Source: Circinella umbellata (Eukaryota; Mucoromycota; Mucoromycetes; Mucorales; Lichtheimiaceae). From it: DNA of 64,000 nt. The stretch lies in NCBI GenBank assembly GCA_025093555.1, contig JAIWNF010000006.1, forward strand, positions 1,054,001-1,118,000. Reading direction: 5' to 3'. Below the pieces are notes generated by a model, which made no database searches, was not told where the DNA came from, and saw only the letters and a program-made list of their open reading frames with translations. A program made the translations under genes and the position numbers. This document shows, in pieces, positions 25,713 through 36,766 of the stretch. Numbering within the stretch: position 1 is the stretch's first letter; every line of letters begins with the position of its first letter.

Positions 25713-26355
25713 TCATGCTTTGAAATCACACTCCGCCAACAATGCTTTACTTTCTTTTTTGTGGTTCGCTTTATTCTCTGCCGACTTTTCCAACAACTGA
25801 AAAGTCAAAAATTCGCAGCCGTCAATAAATTCATACTTCTTTGAATCTTGAAAAAAACCTCTTCCATCCCAGCTTACATCTAGTGAACGCAACAGAAACA
25901 ACACCTACGCATGTTACCCATTTTTAATTTTATATTCTCTTTGTAAATATTTATAACCTACCTGATGAAAAGGATCGAAACGAATTGGCAAGGTCCTACT
26001 CATCGTTTTACAATTCACTCTCGAACAATCAAGCAGATTTAAAATGGTTTTGTAATCAATATTCCTTAATGCAAAATAACAAGTTTTCCCAGGGTGTTGT
26101 GCAGTATGTTGCCGTGATTCATTTGGTGAGTCCGTTGCCCATGCTTTTAGAAAGGCGGATAAATATTGGTAGGAAAAAAAACGACTTAATCATTCAGAAA
26201 ATAATAATAATAATAAATTGGGACCTTGCCATTATTACGAACGTATACTAATATATTTATATTTATCTGTTATCGAAAAATATAGTACCATTTGCTTTGG
26301 TATCCGTTCTTATACAAGTGCTACCAAAAACAATATTATCAACAGTAGTCTGGAA
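25713..26355 (-). CDS. Unknown protein, 5' incomplete gene model
   Basis: Three minus-strand exons join in phase: 26355-26289 (TTVDNIVFGSTCIR), 26143-25962 (WATDSPNESRQHT, CYFALRNIDYKTILNLLDC, ending FDPFHQ) and 25904-25713 (LFLLRSLDVSWDGRGFF to ALLAECDF, then TGA). The frames are clean and free of low complexity, and the last two introns have good sites (CAG|GTAGGT; GTAG acceptor). No ATG is found for the first exon, so the 5' end is missing from the model or the gene is truncated. I do not recognise the family. Plus-strand open frames over the same bases (25985-26251, 26297-26542) look like shadows. Confidence 0.4.
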
Positions 26356-26639
26356 CTCCGTTCAGAAGTTTGTTGGGAAAATACTATATGATGATGGATT
26401 TGTAAGCGTTTTTACCAGCAATTATATAATTCTCTTTTCATTATCGACACGAATTGAGAAACTCATTTTTCTTTTTCTTCTTTTGACTTTCAATAGGGAA
26501 CCCCAGATTGTGCGTCTTGTATATCGGTTTCTTTTTTTCTAATGATTCGCAGTCGAATTATTTTCAAGAACTTGCGCGAAGTTGAAAATAATCAAGCACA
26601 GACATAAAATTGCACCCAAAGTGACAATAACTTTTAAAA

Positions 26640-27845
26640 TGACACAATGAATGCTTTTTCGATTGTAAGTACAGAAGATATGCATTATATTCATCAAATG
26701 GTATCCGCTTTGCATTATTCATAACATATTCAACGTTTTTGTATCTTTTGTAGCTCTGAACTTATCCATGATACAGATATCGAGACAAATATTTCTAACT
26801 CAGAGTCGACATACTCATTTTATGTTTCATGGCCATTGATTCATACCATGCTTGAATTTATCAATGGACCAAAAAATATGAAGTAGGTGAACCAAACATA
26901 CTGTATATGCAAAACTCTGAATTGTACCCCTGGTACTATGCTATGGTGTTGAAAGAATTTGAAGAAGTGACCTGGAATTATTATTACCGGAAGTTCCAGG
27001 CTCTCATAGGGATACCGATTCCGTTAAACACAAGTATGATTTTATTAAGGGCACATTCGGACGTACAGTTGAACTCCTTTTTTTACACAGGTGGGATTTG
27101 GCTCAAAAGTAGTGCAACAACCAAGGGTGTGCAGAAAGTGGGTCGCAAACATAGTAAAATCAAAGTGGCATTTTTGGCTAGAAGGTGTGCAAAAAACGGG
27201 GCTGCAAAAGCAAGGTTTTACTGTACCAGAAAGCTAGAGTTATTATCAACAAGTATGAATATGCCTATGAAGAACTAATAAAGAAACTGTCAGTTATATT
27301 TGTCATGCAAGCGATCAAGGTACGACTAACTGTTACTATTTATCTTTTTATGAGAATAGTGATCTAATCTTTGGGTTACATGGGTCTACTACAGATAATT
27401 CTGTACGTTCTTGGGTTATGCGTCTCATATGCAAGGGACATTTTATTAGTTTTGTACGGGTGATCAAATGGGAGATAAACAATTTTATAAATGATAAAAC
27501 TGCATTAATCTCTATATTACAGTTTTTCGTCCAATTAAAGGTATGCCAAGTAGAATAATGTAAAAGATCTCTTACTAATTGATTTGATATACTCATCATT
27601 ATGACTTTTCAAAGACTATGATGGAAGACTCGAGTACTTATTTACAAGAATTCAAGAAGTCTCACGAAAATTATACGCTGAATATTCCCGAAGATTTCAA
27701 AAGGCATCGACCATCATTAAGAACCATTACAATTCCAAAACCACCCAAGCCGAGTAACATCGATAAGCCAACTCCCGACACAAATGATGACTATGATGAT
27801 ATGTTATCAACACCGCCTGCAAGCAATCATTCAACAAAGCTGTAA
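26640..27845 (+). pseudogene. Decayed unknown ORF(s)
   Basis: A run of plus-strand coding-like pieces in different frames. One at about 26755-26883 (SELIHDTDIETN, STYSFYVSWPLIH) hits a stop at 26884 and continues one frame over (VGEPNILYM at 26884-26915, then the frame to 27278). Others lie at 27350-27540 and 27618-27845 (IPKPPKPSNIDKP). Single-base shifts between meaningful pieces suggest a pseudogene. It lies just upstream of the helicase tail at 28005 and may be part of the same former element, but I cannot show that. No family is recognised. Confidence 0.3.
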
Positions 27846-28004
27846 AATTCTTATGCCAAAGAACAAAGATGTCAACGACACTAATGAATTAATCATTGAG
27901 CAACTATTCGCTGTTATTTCCCCAATACGTTATTGGAGCCGAAATTTTAAATATATCATGCTGTTGGGATTATCCTTATTCCACGCATAACCCTTACACC
28001 TACA

Positions 28005-28222
28005 AATTATGATTGCCCAATAAAGCGCAAAGTCAAGTAGTGGATCAAGTCGGGTTATATTTACCAGGACATCCTTTTACACACGGTTTGCATTATGTTG
28101 TGATGTCACGCGTCTGTACTCCGAGAACACTCCATATCACTCTGGATTGTAATAGCTCATTGATCAATGGGTTACCGGGATTTTATACACGTAATGTAGT
28201 TTATCGCAGAGATCTACATTAA
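28005..28222 (+). pseudogene. Pif1/Helitron-type helicase C-terminal fragment
   Basis: The frame ending at TAA 28220-28222 carries NKAQSQVVDQVGLYLPGHPF, then FTHGLHYVVMSRV. This is recognisably motif VI and the C-terminus of Pif1-like helicases (family pattern: KSQG/AQSQT..., FsHGQLYVALSRv). It ends in LINGLPGFYTRNVVYR, a tail typical of the transposon-borne Pif1 helicases of these fungi. Motifs I-V are absent nearby, so it is a truncated relic. The usual Gln in HGQLY is lost here. Confidence 0.65.
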
Positions 28223-29013
28223 CATTTTTCATAAAATACACACACATATATCTATCGGCATCAACGGTTTTTGTTTATAAAAACCATTTAATCTTCATAT
28301 TGCGATCTTCAATTACCTTATAATATTATTTTTCAACATTTTCATTTATTTATTGCATAGCGCATGAGAAATTATATAATAGCTCACTTCAATGTTTTTT
28401 TTACGTACATTATATTCAATTCAATGTTTTTTTAGACTATGTAGCTGCACAATAATTCTTTTTTTTTAATTTAAATAGGTAAAAGTTACATTTTCAAGTA
28501 TATCTAATGAAGTTTATATAATAAACATCTACGTAATATAGAACATCAATACACATCTTCTAATGTGATAAGAACGGGAACTTGGTAAATAACATGAAGC
28601 AAAGCGAAGGGGCACGCTTATCCGAGTGAACTGTTATTATTACTTGTAATTTTTTTCATTGGTATCTGATATATTTTTAACTCGAAAATTATTATACAGC
28701 CTTCAACACAGCTGCTACGTATCTTGCGCGAAGGGCCTTTCAGGGGGTCACGGGAGGGGGGAAGTCCCCCCTCCCTTGTGACGTGAACCATTAAATGACT
28801 AGGAGCGAAGCGGGGAGTGGTTGCTATGCAGTAGATTACACATTACTTCTAATATGTAAAAATAATATATACATAGCTCGGCATAACATAATAGCTATTG
28901 CCCATTAATGCTTTTGCGTGATGGACGTGGCATATTCCATTGTTTTTTATGTGATATAAAAAAAACACATATATAAAGACCAAAAAAAAGAAGGATGCCT
29001 TCGCAATACTACT
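28223..29013. other. Flank with a GC-rich hairpin
   Basis: AT-rich sequence between the helicase relic and the Mutator-like transposon. It contains one GC-rich island at about 28728-28825, described separately. No gene is seen. Confidence 0.45.
28747..28782. repeat. Strong GC-rich hairpin
   Basis: A perfect 10-bp stem (GGGAGGGGGG paired with CCCCCCTCCC around the loop AAGT at 28762-28765) is extended by a 5-bp GTCAC/GTGAC stem across a TT bulge. It stands out in AT-rich DNA. CTAG follows at 28799-28802. A hairpin shortly before CTRR is how Helitron 3' ends look, and a Pif1 helicase relic lies upstream, so a decayed Helitron end is possible; the ~17-base gap from stem to CTAG and lack of a 5' end leave this open. 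Confidence 0.5.
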
Positions 29014-29021
29014 ATTAAATA
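29014..29021. repeat. Target-site duplication, left copy
   Basis: ATTAAATA directly abuts the left terminal inverted repeat and is repeated exactly at 36464-36471 next to the right one. Eight bases is within the 8-11 bp range of Mutator-like elements. Confidence 0.9.
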
Positions 29022-30010
29022 GGGTAGTGCTACCTGTGCGATTTTTTTTTCTTAGCGGTGCGATTTTTTTCTCGCGGGTGTTTAATTGTAGTGGTACAGC
29101 GCAAACAGCCATAGCCAATCCTCTAGTGATATTACCAGTACGACTTCTCTTACTAAACGTACTTCATTAAGAAACTTTTTTAAAAAAATTACAAGTGCTT
29201 ATCCGTGCGATTTTTTTTTCTGAGCGTAGAATATGAGAAAAAGCTGTGCGATTTTTTTTACTTCTAAATGCCATAGCTGACAGTTTATTTGATAATGTAA
29301 AACTAGTCTACTAAAATATAATATAAAGGTATGTCGATTATGACTAGTTATTAGCACCAACTTGCTCGCATATTATACACAAAAAACAGATAATGCACTT
29401 GGATTATTTGATTAAAAACGGCTTTATTGGTAGTGCGGTGCGATTTTTTATTTTTTCAAAAAAAATTACAAGTGCTTATCCGTGCGATTTTTTTTGTCTG
29501 GGCGTAAAATATGAGAAAAAGCTGTGCGATTTTTTTTACTTCTAAATGGCATTGCTACGTATCAGTTTATTTGATAATGTAAAAGTAGCCTACCAAAATA
29601 TATAATATAAAAGCTTATTGATAATTACTGGCCATTAGCACCAACTTGCTCGCATATTATACACAAGAAACAGATAATGCACTTGGATTATTTGATTAAA
29701 AACGGCTTTATTTGTAGTGCGGTGCGATTTTTTATTTTTTCAAAAAAAATTACAAGTGCTTATCCGTGCGATTTTTTTTGTCTGGGCGTAAAATATGAGA
29801 AAAAGCTGTGCGATTTTTTTTTACTTCTAAATGCCATAGCTAACAGTTTATTTGATAATGTAAAAGTAGTCTACCAAAATATATAATATAAAAGCTTATT
29901 GATTATTACTGGTCATTAGCACCAACTTGCTCGCATATTATACACAAAAAACAGATAATGTACTTGGATTATTTGATTAAAAACGGCTTTATTGGTGCGA
30001 TTTTTTTTAT
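29022..30010. repeat. Left terminal inverted repeat with tandem subunits
   Basis: The outer ~370 bases are followed by units that each begin near a GATAATGCACTTGGATTA block (about 29389, 29673 and 29954, so a period of 281-284 bases). Each unit holds several copies of TGCGATTTTTT(T). I count about a dozen from 29037 to 30075. The third unit is cut short after ~40 bases. It pairs with the inverted sequence at 35695-36463. Confidence 0.9.
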
Positions 30011-30449
30011 TGTAGAAATGGTTTTCACAACTACACAGATTTCCTATTAGCATAACTCATTATTTGTGCGATTTTTCTTCTGATAGCTTAATATGTTGCT
30101 TTCATATCTCTCATGGTGTAACGTTCAAAGCCAAAACTATATAGAACAGTAAGCTGATTATATCTATTTGTTATTTTATTTCATTAAGATATATTTAAGC
30201 TATGTAAAAAGTATTACGTAAAAAGGAAATATAAGTATGGATGGTAGAAAGAAAAAGAAAATAAAGTTAAGAATATAGGAATATAAAGTAATTATATGTA
30301 ATAATAATATAAAAGTAGACAAGTACGTATATATATATGGAAAAAGAAAATAGATTTTACGTAGTAAAAGAAACTATATGTAAAGAGATTGAGTAATAGT
30401 GATCAAGTGGTGATTGTACGAAGTAAAGAATCGAATGATAGTATTGTTA

Positions 30450-33400
30450 TTAAGTTTCCGGGTACATATTATTGCCCCATACACGACTTTTCTTCATTCG
30501 CAATCGTGCATACTCCAAGAGTTTTTGGTCCCCTGCATGTTCCACCTGCATCATATCAAATTCATTTAGCTTATTGTCTCGTCGAGCCTCTTTTATATCT
30601 TCACGGATTAACCGTGCACCGGTTTCTGGAATTAATACTTGCTGGATATATGACATAGGTCTTAGACCATATGTTTCAATATTTCCTGAAAGTTTTTTTA
30701 AATACATAGAGACTAATGCATTTGCAATAGCAACCTGTCCTCGATTCCCATAATATCCAACCTATAAGTAATATAAATTGATTTTGTTAAAATTGTTTTA
30801 TTTGATTGTTACTAAAATTTTAAGTTATCACTATTATACATACTGAAAATTCATGCGATTCCTGCAACATTTGAACCATGCTCTGAGCTTTTCTACTTCC
30901 AAGCTTTTCTATTGATCTGATGGCTTGCCTCAAATAGAAGCTGTCCTCCGTCCCAGCAATAATTCCATCAAGTTGGCTCTTTAAACTTTTATCCGATTAT
31001 TGAGCTCCCCAAAGTCAATTGACAAAGGATAGGATTCTTCCAATGCTACTGGCTTGTAATCACATTCAAACCGATGTGTCCAGCAGAAGTGATCACGTTC
31101 TTGCTTACTTAAGCCAAGTGTATCATGTAAATTAATGATTTCTCGCTGCTTCATGCTCATTGGTCCTCGTCTAAGTAAGTACTTCTGGCAATACTTCTGC
31201 ATTCTTTCGGTTATAGAGTACTTAGAATGAAGGTCTTGTATTACTTTTGTGAACGGTGTCGGTAACTTTTTCTTACAGAAGTAGCACTGGCTCACTATAT
31301 ACAACACATACAGTATTAGAACTTTTAGTAATAGGTAGATAAAATATTTTACTGTGAAAAAAATTACACTTACAAGAACCATCACGACCGCCAATCAACC
31401 GAGGGCTCAACACGGCATCTGATTCATTGATTTCTAATGTATCCATTAGTGTTGGCCGTATCTTGTTGATTGTTGATAGCTTGTAGCATACAAAAGTAGT
31501 TTTGTCTGGTTGGCAAAGTACTTCTTGTGAGGTTCGTGATACTCGATTCGTTATAATTTCAACATTGGGTTTAAGATTGTCAAAGCGAGCCAGGAATCGC
31601 TCACTATTATGTTCAACAGTTGCAACTGTATAAAAATGAAATCCATCATCAGTCACACTGTGTACTTTTGAATGTAGTATATAATGTGCATCATGGAACT
31701 TCATCTCATAAGGAAAATGCGTGTACTGAATTATATCTGATCGCGGATCTTTCCACATGGCAGCCCCAATCAACAAAAATGGAGAATATTTTGTGATGAT
31801 GTTTTCTTGGGTAGCATCTCTATGGGCACAGTCCTTCGAATTACATTTTGCTTGTCGTGGATTCAGTACATGATGAGCATAAAACTGGTCTGTAAATTCA
31901 ATAGGATCTTCTGTAGTTATCTCGCTAGTAACCGTATCAATATCCAATAGCAGATTTTCTCGTGTTGATTTGAAACCACAAGAGGAACAGATCGTAGAAC
32001 AAGTGTATGTCGGAAAAAAGTTCTGTTTAAATGTCAATGAAGCCTTTGACAGTAAATGTTGTTTTACGAAATAATGAGCACTGTTCATTTGTCGATCTGA
32101 AAATTCGGAAAGACCCCAAGCAAAGCGGCGTGCAATACTGGTAGCCATTGATCTGCCAGTTATGGTATTCTTTTGATGATAGTGCGAGGAAAGACGGAGC
32201 ATAATATCAACCACATTGTAAGGTGTGTGTAGTAATGAAACAGAGTCGAGATTTATATACGGCAGTATTGAACTCCAAAGCATTTCCATTGGTGCATCGA
32301 TAAAGCAAGAATTAGTGTTGTTTGGCTCGAGATACAGTTCGTACGGTACTATTTTTTAACGTTTGTTAATTTTTTACTTACACTACATAAGAAAAGATAT
32401 CTAGAATTAACAAATTATGAATTACCTTTGGCATGTAATATATGGAGTGTGTCTTCTTGATTAGTACTACATCTCACGTTTTTGATACGACGTTTGGGAA
32501 TATTTGGAATTGGTATGTTGCTTTCCTCTGATTTCACTATATGTTGTCTAAGAAGTATAACAGTATTATTATATAACAAAGTATAGAAAGTTACAGTATA
32601 AGAATCCATTGGAAAAAATGAAATATATTCTTACTTCTTTTTTGGGTGGTGGTTAATAGTGGTACCAATATCTGATGAGCGTTCTTTTCCAATTTCACGT
32701 TTACGTTTCAAGTCTGCGTAATTAATTTTATCGATGATTGTTTTTCTTGGTTTAGCGATTCGCTTTTTTGGACGACCTTTTGCTTTGATTTTTCTTGGTA
32801 TTTGAATTTTATTGATGTCAGTAGAAATATCGTCATCATTAGCCAAGATATTCTCAATATTATCCATTAACAAGTTTAGGCGCTGGTGATCGTAGATCTG
32901 TATAAATCTTTCTTGCAATGTATAAAGTATAGTAGTTGCCCTTGATGATAATTCTTTGCTGATAATTTTTATGCTAACATCGGCTTCTATAGATATTAAA
33001 AGTATATGTTAGTATGTTCATAATAGTGATCTCGTTATAAATTACACCTAATAGTTTATATACATAATGATATTTCTCGAAATACTTGCCTTCTTCATAT
33101 ATATGCCAGAAAGAATACACACTTTCTAATAAAATTGGCATATCACTTTTAATCATTGCATGGCGACATGGAAGTCGAAGGTTTTGCTTTACAATACAGC
33201 AGCAATTGTCATTGTGGTTATCTTCATCGATATTGATATATTCATTACGTAGGATATATAAAGCATAGTGAGAAACGCGTCCAAGGAGGTTCTCGAAGTA
33301 TTTTGCTGCATCACTTGATATGATCACGGGTTGCTTCAGTAGCTCTAAATAAAGCTCACCGTCTTCATCCTCCATCTATATATTATAATACAGTATGTAT

Positions 33401-35010
33401 GTTAGTCCTTGTATAAAATTATAATTATATTGGTGTATGTTTTATAAAAAGAAATGTAGATAGAACAAACATACCATCCAATTACGCTTCTCGTTTATCT
33501 TTTGAAATAAATGTAACAAAGAACCATACTTAGTTATCCGTGCTTTTAAGCTTTTATGGTATGATTCGACCCTTGATGTTGTTCGGGATTGAAAATGAGG
33601 AAACTGTTCACACCAATAACCACCCCAGACGTGCTTATTTTCTAAACAGCTATTACACAAGAATAATTATTTTATAACGGTTATTACAGTAATAAAATGC
33701 AATAGTGCCAGTAGTAATGGTAAAGATAATCAAATATAAGCATAGAGTTTTAAAAATTACCTAGCCATATAACTCTTTAGCTCTGCTTCAATTGAAGACT
33801 TGGGAATATGTTTATAATAGCACTCAACAGCGTTGTCAAACTCTTTTTCTGTTCTACACCATAGTAGCTTGCTGACAATATGATCCATTTTATCTTGGTC
33901 TGAGTATTTCTGTCCCCGCTTCTTTGGAGTAAACTTGCCATTATACCTGTCAGAGAAATTCTTTTGAACATGCCAGGCGCACCGAATAGTATCACTTGAT
34001 GGAAATTCACTGTGGATGCTCTTGATAAGTTGAGGATCTTGGTCGGTAACAAAAAGTGCAGGGGGTGAAAAAATAGATGATGTAGGCCATACAATATCAT
34101 GTAATTTTTTGGCCATCCAGGTGTAGGAAGACTCTTTTTCATCCACCATTACACAGCATGCAATAAGAAATGTACGAAGCTGACGACTTCCAAGATTACA
34201 GACACCAACAATGTGAACAAGAGGCATGTTATGAAAATTAACCTTGTATGTTGAATCTATGAGCGTTACTTCTGAAAAACGTCTAGCAAGCATTATAGAA
34301 TCGGGATGAATAACAAATAGAGCCTTGAGAGTATTTCCTGGTCTTGTCACCTCATAGTGAACAATATAGCCTTCTCCTTGCAAAAACTCCAATAAGGGGC
34401 GAAATTCGGTGGAAGCACCTGGTGTGCTAGCAGTCATTTGATAGAAGTTATAAACATCTTTGGGCGTCATGACAAATCCATTGTGTGTATGGGCGATTGT
34501 ATTGATAATATCTTGTGCAGGGACATTCCGATTTAATGATGACAGAGTGTTGATAACGGTATCTGAACGCTTTCGATATTGGCTATAAACCTTGCATAAA
34601 GCTGAGTCATTGTTTTTGATTAATACATGGTTATGATGTACCATGTTGCTGTTTTCATCTGATATGCTCTCTGGTGTACCCTGATTCTTGGTGTCAAATT
34701 TATGACCAGAATGAAGTCGTAAGACTCGAACCTCCCACAACCGATCCTCTTCACCTTCTTTGGCCTTCTTGGGTAAGGAAGCTGTGAGCTTCCATTTACA
34801 GCCACTTCTCTGGCTATTCTTCATGCGTTTTCGATCCTCTCCAAGCTTATCCTCGTTACCATTACCTTCACAGGAGCACTTGAACAGAATACCAACACCT
34901 TGTCCATTGACACTTTGTTTGACTGCAAAGCCATTCTTTCTTGCGTATGATTGAACAGATGCCTTGAGTTCATCACGGGTTGGATATCTTGTACCAATAA
35001 GTTCGCTCAT
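30450..35010 (-). CDS. MULE transposase fused to USP deubiquitinase and RTC4-like domain
   Basis: Eight exons join without phase conflict: 35010-33761, 33649-33475, 33375-33090, 32986-32635, 32547-32426, 32348-31374, 31294-30844, 30761-30450. Product about 1,307 residues. Domains: FAR1-like N-terminus (1-110); MULE transposase with D252 (LIDSTYK), D323 (VTDQD), CAWH at 344-347 and E445 (SRVES); SWIM finger C533/C535/C545/H547; AT-hook GRPKKR at 641-646; USP-type peptidase with Cys box NTNSCF (C743), zinc pairs C849/C852 and C897/C902, His box DGFHFY (H966) and RFDN (D985); RTC4-like domain from about 1055 to 1250 (CYFC, HFCWTHR, GYYGNRG, QQVLIPETGARLI). Intron 3 appears to use a GC-AG pair. 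Exon 7 lacks one base in an A4 run near 30990; adding one restores frame and the RTC4 pattern. Separate genes are unlikely because splice phases match across every domain boundary. Confidence 0.85.
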
Positions 35011-35694
35011 TTGAATGATGATATACAGATAATAAATTGAACTATATGTTTAATATAATGAAAAAAATACAAAGTATGATAATATGCTACAAATTTCGCT
35101 CCATATAAATAGTTTGGATGTATCCGGAACTTACGGAAGAAAACCTGCTACGATAATTCTATCGTGTATGATAACGGATCAGAAAGTCATCAAGCATGAA
35201 CGCGGTTATAAGCACAATGTATGATTTCGATAGATAATAGCTAGATATTTTGTAGCCGGTTTTCGGCGCTCTTTTTAATTTATTTACATAAACCAAAGTT
35301 ATACTAATCATTCACAAATCCATCTATCATTACCTCTAATAATGTAACTGATACATATTGTTTTATATTATATGCTCATTAGCAATACTTTCAATAAAAG
35401 TGATAACATTTTAATTCACTGCTTCATAAATTTCGTAAATGTGCTACAATAATGTAGCTATTTTCCGAGAAAGCCAAATACTATACTAATATATTACTGT
35501 CATATTGAAATCATGTTATTAGCTCTGATAAGATAAAAAAAACAATTATCGAAATGTCAAATGATTAGATGCTTTAATTCTGTGAAGTTTTGTTGTTCAT
35601 TAGCTTATCGTTCCGGTAACCAATTAAGAGGCCAGTCGGATAGAACATATAACGGGTGGTGCTGGGGGAAATTCGCGTGATCATGAAGATCATT

Positions 35695-36463
35695 TCTCAC
35701 GCTCAGACAAAAAAATCGCACGGATAAGCACTTGTAATTTTTTTTTAAAAAAATAAAAAATCGCACCGTACTACCAATATAGCCGTTTTTAATCACATAA
35801 TCCAAGTGCATTATCTGTTTTTTGTGTATAATATGCGAGCAAGTTGGTGCTAATGGCCAGTAATAATCAATAAGCTTTTATATTATATATTTTGGTAGAC
35901 TACTTTTACATTATCAAATAAACTGTTAGCTATGACATTTAGAAGTAAAAAAAAATCGCACAGCTTTTTCTCATATTTTACGCCCAGACAAAAAAAATCG
36001 CACGGATAAGCACTTGTAATTTTTTTTGAAAAAATAAAAAATCGCACCGCACTACCAATAAAGCCGTTTTTAATCAAATAATCCAAGTGCATTATCTGTT
36101 TTTTGTGTATAATATGCGAGCAAGTTGGTGCTAATAACTAGTCATAATCGACATACCTTTATATTATATTTTAGTAGACTAGTTTTACATTATCAAATAA
36201 ACTGTCAGCTATGGCATTTAGAAGTAAAAAAAATCGCACAGCTTTTTCTCATATTCTACGCTCAGAAAAAAAAATCGCACGGATAAGCACTTGTAATTTT
36301 TTTAAAAAAGTTTCTTAATGAAGTACGTTTAGTAAGAGAAGTCGTACTGGTAATATCACTAGAGGATTGGCTATGGCTGTTTGCGCTGTACCACTACAAT
36401 TAAACACCCGCGAGAAAAAAATCGCACCGCTAAGAAAAAAAAATCGCACAGGTAGCACTACCC
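35695..36463. repeat. Right terminal inverted repeat
   Basis: Reverse complement of 29022-29800 or so, with two AATCCAAGTGCATTATC blocks (about 35803 and 36082) marking the tandem subunits, one fewer than on the left. It ends ...GTAGCACTACCC at 36463, followed by the ATTAAATA duplication. Confidence 0.9.
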
Positions 36464-36471
36464 ATTAAATA
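36464..36471. repeat. Target-site duplication, right copy
   Basis: ATTAAATA, an exact copy of 29014-29021. Confidence 0.9.
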
Positions 36472-36766
36472 TCTATAAAAAATTGAAATGACCACTATTT
36501 CTGTCTTTTTCAAAATTCGTTCGGCGCAGCTCAAGAATTCAATGGCGGTTCATTTCCGACTCTGTAGCTTATCATGAAATATTTTCTTAGAGGAGGTTTA
36601 TTGTAATCCATACCTTACCCGAAAAAAAAAATAACCGGCTGTTGTGAAACAATTCACCAATGTAAAAAAAAATGACAACCTCGGGTTTGATGATCTCTTT
36701 CCCCTCCCCTTTTCCTTTCATAATTAATTATTTTCGGTGTTGTTTATAAAACAAATATAAAGACGG

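Larger units (their letters stand above)
29022..36463. mobile_element. Mutator-like transposon encoding a transposase-USP-RTC4 fusion
   Basis: A 7,442-bp DNA transposon. Its ends are inverted copies starting GGGTAGTGCTACCTGTGCGA, flanked by the 8-bp duplication ATTAAATA. The terminal inverted repeats are long (about 0.99 kb left, 0.77 kb right) and made of ~283-bp tandem subunits. The outermost several hundred bases of the two ends look almost identical, which suggests recent insertion. The interior carries a single minus-strand gene (30450-35010) with a MULE transposase domain. The remaining interior DNA (30070-30449 and 35011-35690) is AT-rich and non-coding, probably terminator and promoter. 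Confidence 0.93.

Noticed and set aside
29677..29886. ORFs within the transposon terminal repeats (also at 35605 and 35883)
   Set aside because: They recur because the repeat recurs, on both strands; no start context or conserved protein pattern.
32415..32609. Separate small minus-strand gene starting MDSYTVTFY
   Set aside because: Its first half lies in an intron; the second half is exon 5 of the fused transposase gene and joins both neighbours in phase.
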